Origin: Alphaproteobacteria bacterium
GTDB lineage: Bacteria; Pseudomonadota; Alphaproteobacteria; Rhodobacterales; Rhodobacteraceae
Direction of reading: 5' to 3'
Length of the DNA stretch: 64,000 nucleotides
NCBI GenBank assembly: GCA_030427405.1
Contig: JAUHXK010000006.1
Span: 124,001-188,000 of the forward strand
Part shown: positions 58,471-64,000 of the stretch, one piece after another
Layout of the letters: every line of letters begins with the position of its first letter
Numbering within the stretch: position 1 is the stretch's first letter
Program-made: the position numbers and the translations under genes
Notes under the pieces: generated by a model
The model's input: the letters and a program-made list of their open reading frames with translations, nothing else
Databases searched by the model: none
Told to the model about the DNA's origin: nothing

Positions 58471-60084
58471 TCAGGGATTGCCCGGTGTTGCCGTCAGCTT
58501 CTCCATCACCTTGTCGAGGCTGAAAGACGCCGCCTCTTGCCGGGGTGGGTATTCCTGGAAAGTTTGCAGGAACTGACCCACGTATTGCTGGGCGGGAACC
58601 AGCATATAGGCCCGGTCCAGCATCCAGTCGTAATATGTGTTCGACGTGCGATATGCCCGCTCATAAGGATCGCGACGCAGGTTGAAGATCAGCGGCACGC
58701 GCAACGGTGTCAGCGGCTCCATCCATGCACGCAATGTGCCCCATGCCTTTTGTTCAAGGAACGTGATCTTCCAGTCATTGAACCGGATCGCAGCCAGGTC
58801 CCCATCATCGGTGAAATAGAAGATTTCGCTGCGGGGGCTTTCCGCCGTTTCGCCGGTCAGCATCGGCAGAATGTTATAGCCGTCCAGATGCACCTTGTAA
58901 TCACGGCCGCCGCCAACCTCGGCAACGGAAACACCGGTCAACAGGTCTTCTTTGACCGTTTCGTTCCCGGCTACCGCCAGGAAGGTCGGGAACCAGTCCA
59001 TATGGTGCACGATCTCGTTCGACACGGTATCTTCTGCAATCTTGCCAGGCCAGCGTACCATGGCCGGAACACGCCACGCGCCTTCCCACTGGGTGTTCTT
59101 TTCGCCCCAGAACGGGGTCATCGCAGCGTCTGGCCAGGTGTTCATATGCGGGCCATTATCGGTCGAGTAGAACACCAGCGTGTTGTCAGCGATCCCCAAT
59201 TCGTCAAGCAAGGCAAGGAATTCGCCGATATGCAGGTCATGTTCGACCATTCCGGCAGAATATTCGTCCAGGTGACGGCCCGCGATTTCGTCAGCCTGGG
59301 TCCGCATTTCATCCTTGACGTGGGTACGGAAATGCATCCGGGTCCCGGACCACCAGACAAACCACGGATTGCCCTCTTCTTCCTGGCGCTTGATGAAATC
59401 AATCGCAGCGGCAACCGTTTCGTCATCCACGGTTTCCATGCGCTTCTTGGTCAAGGGGCCCGTGTCTTCGATCTCGCCACCGGCAAAGGACTTGATCACG
59501 CCCCGAGGTCCGAATTTTTCGTGAAATTCCGGGCTGGCCGGATAATCCTCATTCTCGGGCTCTTCCTCGGCGTTCAGGTGGTAGAGATTGCCAAAGAACT
59601 CGTCAAAGCCGTGATTGGTCGGCAGGTGTTCATCCCGGTCGCCCAGGTGGTTCTTGCCAAACTGACCGGTTGCATAGCCCTGCGCCTTGAGCATGCCGGC
59701 AATGGTTGGGTCCTCGATCTGCATGCCCTCTTCGGCTCCGGGCAGTCCCACCTTGCTGAGACCGGTCCGGAACACCGACTGACCGGTGATGAAGGATGAT
59801 CGCCCGGCGGTACAGGATTGTTCTCCGTAATAGTCGGTGAAAATCATACCTTCTTCGGCGATCCGGTCGATATTTGGCGTTTCATACCCCATCAGACCCA
59901 TCGTATAGGCCGAAATGTTGGATTGCCCGACATCATCGCCCCAGATCACAAGGATGTTCGGCTTGTCAGCGCCATCCCCGTCGGTCTGGGCAACGGCCGG
60001 TGCGGCCAGCGCGACGACGGCGGACACCGTGGCGATGCGGCTTAAATTGCGCCCCAGATAGCCAAGCGTTCGGTATTTGGACAT
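58471..60084 (-). CDS. Periplasmic arylsulfatase
   Basis: A type I sulfatase of 537 aa with a signal peptide (IATVSAVVALAAPAVAQ, cleavage near residue 33). It starts with the metal-binding NILVIWGDDVGQSN. The formylglycine site reads SCTAGRSSFITGQ near residue 93: the core is C-x-A-x-R, a variant of C-x-P-x-R that is common in this subfamily. Later motifs are FGKNHLGDRDE near 145, FVWWSGTRMHFRTH near 250 and FYSTDNGPHMNTWPDAAMTP split near 305. It would hydrolyse sulfate esters, perhaps of algal polysaccharides. The ATG at 60084 has AGGAGG at 8 nt; the ATG at 60090 is too close to it. Confidence 0.9.
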   Translation of the reverse strand: MSKYRTLGYLGRNLSRIATVSAVVALAAPAVAQTDGDGADKPNILVIWGDDVGQSNISAYTMGLMGYETPNIDRIAEEGMIFTDYYGEQSCTAGRSSFITGQSVFRTGLSKVGLPGAEEGMQIEDPTIAGMLKAQGYATGQFGKNHLGDRDEHLPTNHGFDEFFGNLYHLNAEEEPENEDYPASPEFHEKFGPRGVIKSFAGGEIEDTGPLTKKRMETVDDETVAAAIDFIKRQEEEGNPWFVWWSGTRMHFRTHVKDEMRTQADEIAGRHLDEYSAGMVEHDLHIGEFLALLDELGIADNTLVFYSTDNGPHMNTWPDAAMTPFWGEKNTQWEGAWRVPAMVRWPGKIAEDTVSNEIVHHMDWFPTFLAVAGNETVKEDLLTGVSVAEVGGGRDYKVHLDGYNILPMLTGETAESPRSEIFYFTDDGDLAAIRFNDWKITFLEQKAWGTLRAWMEPLTPLRVPLIFNLRRDPYERAYRTSNTYYDWMLDRAYMLVPAQQYVGQFLQTFQEYPPRQEAASFSLDKVMEKLTATPGNP

Positions 60085-60489
60085 TATCATTCCCTCCTAG
60101 TTGCTTTCTTCAAATATTCTGGTGTGGCGGCGGCAGGCGTCTATGCGCCGGGTTCGTGGTCAAGTACCGCTGTCAGCTTCTTCGTGGCAGACGACACTGA
60201 TGTGACGCGCCTCTGGCTGGGGTCGAAATTTGCAACCCGTTCGCTAAAAACCTGTGAACACAAAAACACTTCAACCGGCAGAAATCAAATCGTTTATCGT
60301 TAATCCCGCGCGACCATTGCCGCGGGGGCAAGACAGCATGTTTGCCCATGGCCCGCACACAGACGAGTGTTGCCCGATGGCGCGATAGGAACTAGTTTCG
60401 CGCGCAGGTTCGGCCCGCATGTCGCGAGGCCGGGTCACACGTTTCGATACTGAAACCAAGAAATTTTCGTCACGCAGGGGGACACCGAA
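60085..60489. other. Intergenic region between sulfatase and SMP-30 genes
   Basis: About 400 bases separate the divergent sulfatase and SMP-30 genes and should hold both promoters. I see mixed GC content, no convincing -35/-10 pair, no long palindrome and no believable small gene. Confidence 0.5.
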
Positions 60490-61413
60490 ATGTCATTGGA
60501 GCTTAACGAAGTCTGTAACGGCCTGGGGTTCCCCGAAGGTCCGGTGGCAATGGATGACGGATCGGTGTTGTTTGTCGACATCAAGGATCAGACCCTTGCA
60601 CGGCTGGGCACCGACGGCCAGGTCGCGATTGTGGCGCATATCCCCGGTGGACCGAACGGCGTGGCCATCGGACCGGACGGCGCTGCCTATGTCTGCAACA
60701 ATGGCGGTGTCTACAGCTTTGTCCCCTATGGGCCGGACGGCATCACCGTCCCCGCGCCGATCAGACCCAATTACAAGGGCGGTTCCGTGCACCGTGTCGA
60801 CTTGACGACCGGCGCGGTCACGCAGCTTTTCGACAGCTATGACGGCAAGCGGCTGATTGCGCCCGACGATATCGTTTTCGATGCGGATGGCGGGTTCTGG
60901 TTTACCGATACCGGCATCGAAGACGCGGAATCCACGCGCTATGGCGGTCTCTACTATGCCACGATTGACGGGCAGACGCTGAAGAAAGCAGCCACGATCC
61001 CGATGCCGAACGGTGTCGGCCTGTCGCCGGATGGCAAGACCGTCTATGTCTCCGACACCGTCTATGGGCGCCTGTGGGCAATGGAAATCACGGCCCCGGG
61101 CGAGGTCAAGCCCGGCCCGATTCCCGGCATGCCCGGAAACGTGGTGCAAACCCTGCCCGGCTATCAGTGGTTGGACAGCCTGAAGGTCGAACAGGACGGG
61201 CGCATCTGCGTGGGAACGATCTTTAACGGCGGCATCACGGTATTCAGCCCGGACGGAACCGTCGAACATGTCGAGGTCCCGGACCTGTTTACCACCAACA
61301 TGTGTTTTGGCGGCGACGATATGCGCGATCTGTGGATCACGGCATCCAGCACCGGCAAAATCTACAAGACCCGGTGGCCCCGGCCCGGGCTCAAGCTGGA
61401 ATTCACGGCCTGA
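60490..61413 (+). CDS. SMP-30/gluconolactonase/LRE family protein
   Basis: A 307-aa six-bladed beta-propeller of the lactonase/hydrolase type, without a signal peptide. Seen are GLGFPEGPVAMDDGSVLFVD with the metal-binding Glu, GGPNGVAIGPDGAAYVCNNG near residue 53, LIAPDDIVFDADGGFWFTDTG near 118 in two parts, and MPNGVGLSPDGKTVYVSDTV near 172. It differs from the lactonase at 24303 and probably acts on another sugar or aromatic lactone. It stands alone between the sulfatase and the cyclase gene. GGGGGAC lies before the ATG. Confidence 0.87.
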   Translation: MSLELNEVCNGLGFPEGPVAMDDGSVLFVDIKDQTLARLGTDGQVAIVAHIPGGPNGVAIGPDGAAYVCNNGGVYSFVPYGPDGITVPAPIRPNYKGGSVHRVDLTTGAVTQLFDSYDGKRLIAPDDIVFDADGGFWFTDTGIEDAESTRYGGLYYATIDGQTLKKAATIPMPNGVGLSPDGKTVYVSDTVYGRLWAMEITAPGEVKPGPIPGMPGNVVQTLPGYQWLDSLKVEQDGRICVGTIFNGGITVFSPDGTVEHVEVPDLFTTNMCFGGDDMRDLWITASSTGKIYKTRWPRPGLKLEFTA

Positions 61414-61539
61414 CCTGACGCGGGTTCAACCCATACGGGAAAATGGCGTGACATTTTGGTTGCCTTTTGATCAAACTATTGCAGCCGCCTGCGCGCCAGA
61501 GGTGGCGGGGCAAATCTCGGTCATGTAAAACTGCTGAAA

Positions 61540-64000
61540 ATGGGGGAAAATCGGGATATCACCACGCACCAACCGTCACATCTGGGGCAACGGCGCCAGG
61601 TGACGGTTCTGTTTGCGGATATGGTCGATTACACCGCGATCGTTTCCGAGCTTGGCGAAGAAAAGTCGCTCGACTTCATCCGCATGGTCTATGAAACGCT
61701 GACCCGAACGGTCGAGGCCCATGGCGGCACGGTACGCGACTTTGCCGGTGACAGCATCATGGCACTGTTCGGCATCCCCGAGGCGCTGGAAGACCCGGCC
61801 CTGCGGGCCTGTCGCGCCGCGCTGGCAATTCACGCCGCTTTTGCCGAGACCGCCGACGAGATCGACGCCCGGTTCGGTGTCCGTCCGCAGGTGCGGATCG
61901 GGATAAGTTCGGGCACGGTCCTGATGGCCGCCGTTCAGGGCGAGGGCAGCCCCGCCACCGCCGTGGGCAGCACGGTGAACCTGGCCTCGCGGATCGAAAG
62001 CCTGGCGCAGGCGGGCAGTACATTGATCTGCGACACCACCCGGCGGCTTGTCGAATGGGTGACCGACCTGCGCTTTTTCGGCGAACACCAGATCAAGGGC
62101 CTGACCAAGCCGCACAAGCTGTGGCAATTGCAATCCATCCGCAACGCCGCCACCCGGTTTGACGCCTCGCTTGCCCGTGGGCTCAGCAGCTATGTGGGCC
62201 GGGTGCCGGAACTCAGGCTGATGTCCGACACGCTGCACCAGCCGCAGGACCTGTCGGTCATCGACCTGGTGGCAGAGCCCGGGCTGGGCAAGACGCGCCT
62301 GGTGTTTGAGTTCCTGCAAAGGGTAACGCCCGAGGATGCCGACGTCTTGTCGGGCTATTGTTTCGCCGACAGGCAACAGGTGCCTTTCTTGCCGTTCCTC
62401 GAAATCGTCCGCGCCGCGTTTCGCATTCGCGAGGATGACGATCCGGCGGAAATCTCACGTAAACTGGGCAAGGGGCTGCATGGCGCGGGGCTGGGATCGG
62501 TCGAAAACCTTGGGCTTTTGCACAACCTTCTGGGTCTGGCGCCGCCCGACGGCGCGCTGGACGGTATGGACGGTGTTCTGATCGGCCTGCACACCCGCGA
62601 ATTGCTGCCCGCCTTGCTGAAGGCCAAGTGCAGCCAGGATAAGGTGATCTTGCTGATCGAAGACGCCCACTGGCTGGACCGCGCCTCGGAAGACCTGTTG
62701 CGCAGCATCATCGAAAGCGGCGAACATGCGAACCTGCTGATCATCCAGACCCGCCGCCCCGAATACGTTCCGGCCTGGCTGGACGCCCCGTGCGTGACAA
62801 CGATTGCGCTTAATCCGCTGGGGCCGGACGACATCGCCTATCTTGCGCAGACACGGCTGGGGGTCGATACCCTGCCCGACGCGCTGTTGAACCAGTTGAC
62901 CGAACGGGCCGGAGGCAACCCGCTTTTTGGCGAGGAAATCCTGAGTTTCCTGCTGGATCAGGGTGCCCTGCGTGTCGACGCGGGCCAGGTTGTTTTCGAC
63001 GCCGAAAACGCGGGTCGGGAATTGCCGGTCAGCATGCAGGGGTTGCTGGCCTCAAGACTGGAAAGGCTGCTGCCCGAAGACCGCCGGATATTGCAGGCCG
63101 CCGCCGTGATCGGGCGTCGGTTTGATCCGGGCCTGCTGTCGCATTTGGTCGAAGATGCCGACCAGACCGGCGCGGCGCTGGACCGCCTGCAATCGCAGGA
63201 TGTCATCTATCGCGAGCCCAACGCGTCGGACTATTTGTTCAAGCACGTTCTGCTGCGCGACTCGGTCTATCAAAGCCTTGTGTCTTCGCAACGCGAAAAG
63301 CTGCATCTGGACATCGCCGAAACCCTTGAGAACCGAAATGCGAACCGCCTGCAGGAAGCTGCGGAAACGCTGGCCTATCACTATGGGCACACCGATCGTA
63401 CCGACAAGGCGTTTGCCTATAACGCGATGGCCGGAGAACGCAGCCTGAGCATCTATTCTCTGGATGAGGCCAACAGGTATTTCGAAACCGCGCTGGACCT
63501 GTACCAAGGCGCGCCCGGCTGCGCGACAAACACGCAATTCGCAGCGTTTTTGTCCAACTATGCGCTGTGTTCGAACCTGTCGCTGCGCGTGCTGAAGCTG
63601 ATCGCGCTTGCCGATACGGTACGCCCCATTCTGGACGAGGTCGGGGACAGCCGCCACCACGCGCTGTACCTGCATCACTATGTGTCCTGCCTGGTGTGCA
63701 ACGGCAAATACCGCGAAGCCAACCGGGTTCAGACCCGGCTGACCCAGATGGCCGAACGGCTTGGCGACCCCGAGGCGCTGGCCTATGCCATGATCAATGA
63801 ACTTTCGGTGTCGATCTATTATTCCCCGATCACCAACGAAGCCTTCGAAGCTAAGAAGCGCAAGATCGAGGCCGCCCTGAGCAAGATCGACGACGCCTAT
63901 ATCCAGAATTTCTATCATGCCACCGTCGGCTGGAACGAACTGACGCGCGGCCGGGTGGCCAATGCGCACAAAGCCTCGGACCGCATGATTGCCATCGGCA
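61540..64000 (+). CDS. Class III adenylate/guanylate cyclase with AAA-ATPase and TPR-like region (3' partial)
   Basis: The reading frame stays open from the ATG at 61540 to the window end, giving at least 820 residues. Residues about 18-190 are a class III nucleotidyl cyclase: VLFADMVDYTAIVSELG (metal Asp), VRDFAGDSIMALFG (second Asp), VRIGISSGTVLMAAV, and GSTVNLASRIESLA with the catalytic Asn and Arg. The next part is an AAA/STAND-type ATPase with SYVGRVPEL, P-loop AEPGLGKTRL near 250 and Walker B VILLIEDAHWLD near 370. Helical repeat-like sequence follows from about 620. Cytoplasmic cyclases of this form act as large signal hubs in alphaproteobacteria. The start has only a weak ribosome site; the true end is outside the window. 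Confidence 0.87.
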   Translation, partial: MGENRDITTHQPSHLGQRRQVTVLFADMVDYTAIVSELGEEKSLDFIRMVYETLTRTVEAHGGTVRDFAGDSIMALFGIPEALEDPALRACRAALAIHAAFAETADEIDARFGVRPQVRIGISSGTVLMAAVQGEGSPATAVGSTVNLASRIESLAQAGSTLICDTTRRLVEWVTDLRFFGEHQIKGLTKPHKLWQLQSIRNAATRFDASLARGLSSYVGRVPELRLMSDTLHQPQDLSVIDLVAEPGLGKTRLVFEFLQRVTPEDADVLSGYCFADRQQVPFLPFLEIVRAAFRIREDDDPAEISRKLGKGLHGAGLGSVENLGLLHNLLGLAPPDGALDGMDGVLIGLHTRELLPALLKAKCSQDKVILLIEDAHWLDRASEDLLRSIIESGEHANLLIIQTRRPEYVPAWLDAPCVTTIALNPLGPDDIAYLAQTRLGVDTLPDALLNQLTERAGGNPLFGEEILSFLLDQGALRVDAGQVVFDAENAGRELPVSMQGLLASRLERLLPEDRRILQAAAVIGRRFDPGLLSHLVEDADQTGAALDRLQSQDVIYREPNASDYLFKHVLLRDSVYQSLVSSQREKLHLDIAETLENRNANRLQEAAETLAYHYGHTDRTDKAFAYNAMAGERSLSIYSLDEANRYFETALDLYQGAPGCATNTQFAAFLSNYALCSNLSLRVLKLIALADTVRPILDEVGDSRHHALYLHHYVSCLVCNGKYREANRVQTRLTQMAERLGDPEALAYAMINELSVSIYYSPITNEAFEAKKRKIEAALSKIDDAYIQNFYHATVGWNELTRGRVANAHKASDRMIAIG

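Noticed and set aside
60173..60358. A 61-codon frame in the gap between sulfatase and SMP-30 genes
   Set aside because: It has no ribosome site, no hydrophobic or conserved pattern, and an amino-acid make-up typical of random GC-rich DNA.
1..64000. CRISPR arrays, tRNA or rRNA genes, insertion sequences
   Set aside because: Reading both strands I found no regularly spaced repeats, no cloverleaf-like sequence with conserved T-loop, and no transposase frame.

Overview
The window is GC-rich, densely coded DNA that looks like an alphaproteobacterium of the Rhodobacterales (Roseobacter-type). Pointers are the aglEFGAK/aglR gene order, a DUF2793 tail-fibre-like protein, many CUT1-type sugar ABC transporters, and a hydroxyproline operon of the kind common in that order. 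I see no tRNA, rRNA, CRISPR array, insertion sequence or prophage. The species cannot be named from the sequence alone.

Layout: (1) 1-1.6 kb, end of a double-ATPase peptide/nickel-type ABC transporter gene that starts outside the window. (2) 1.9-9.2 kb, nucleotide-sugar supply for a surface polysaccharide: galU, manC, gmd-fcl and ugd (UDP-Glc, GDP-Man, GDP-Fuc, UDP-GlcA), with a DUF2793 protein in the middle. (3) 9.2-15.4 kb, a hydroxyproline catabolic cluster with a GntR regulator and two related candidate operators. (4) 15.5-27.1 kb, a galactoside uptake and De Ley-Doudoroff-type pathway: IclR regulator, CUT1 transporter, GH4 alpha-galactosidase, galactose dehydrogenase-like SDR, DgoK, DgoA, a lactonase and a GH42 beta-galactosidase. 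(5) 27.1-31.7 kb, a spermidine/putrescine-type ABC transporter whose PotC-like permease has an unusual C-terminal tail. (6) 31.9-42.7 kb, the alpha-glucoside system aglEFGAK with divergent aglR, followed by a gene that fuses a GH1 beta-glucosidase to a glucokinase, then a fructokinase.

(7) 42.7-58.4 kb is the most unusual region. Eleven closely packed minus-strand genes, with two lipoprotein genes upstream and two divergent genes, encode two membrane Ser/Thr kinases, a PP2C phosphatase, four FHA proteins (one on a trypsin-like protease, one on a vWA protein, one on an RDD protein), a second vWA protein, a degenerate FGE-sulfatase-domain protein and a MacB/LolC-like ABC pair. These parts match the threonine phosphorylation pathway (TagQRST-PpkA-PppA-Fha) that controls some type VI secretion systems, but no type VI structural gene is present in the window. 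I read it as a possible free-standing trans-envelope phospho-signalling system.

(8) 58.5-64 kb holds a periplasmic arylsulfatase, an SMP-30 family protein and the start of a class III adenylate cyclase/AAA-ATPase protein that runs off the right edge.

Three of the ABC operons carry a strong GC-rich hairpin just after the binding-protein gene, which suggests shared post-transcriptional tuning of the binding protein over the membrane parts.
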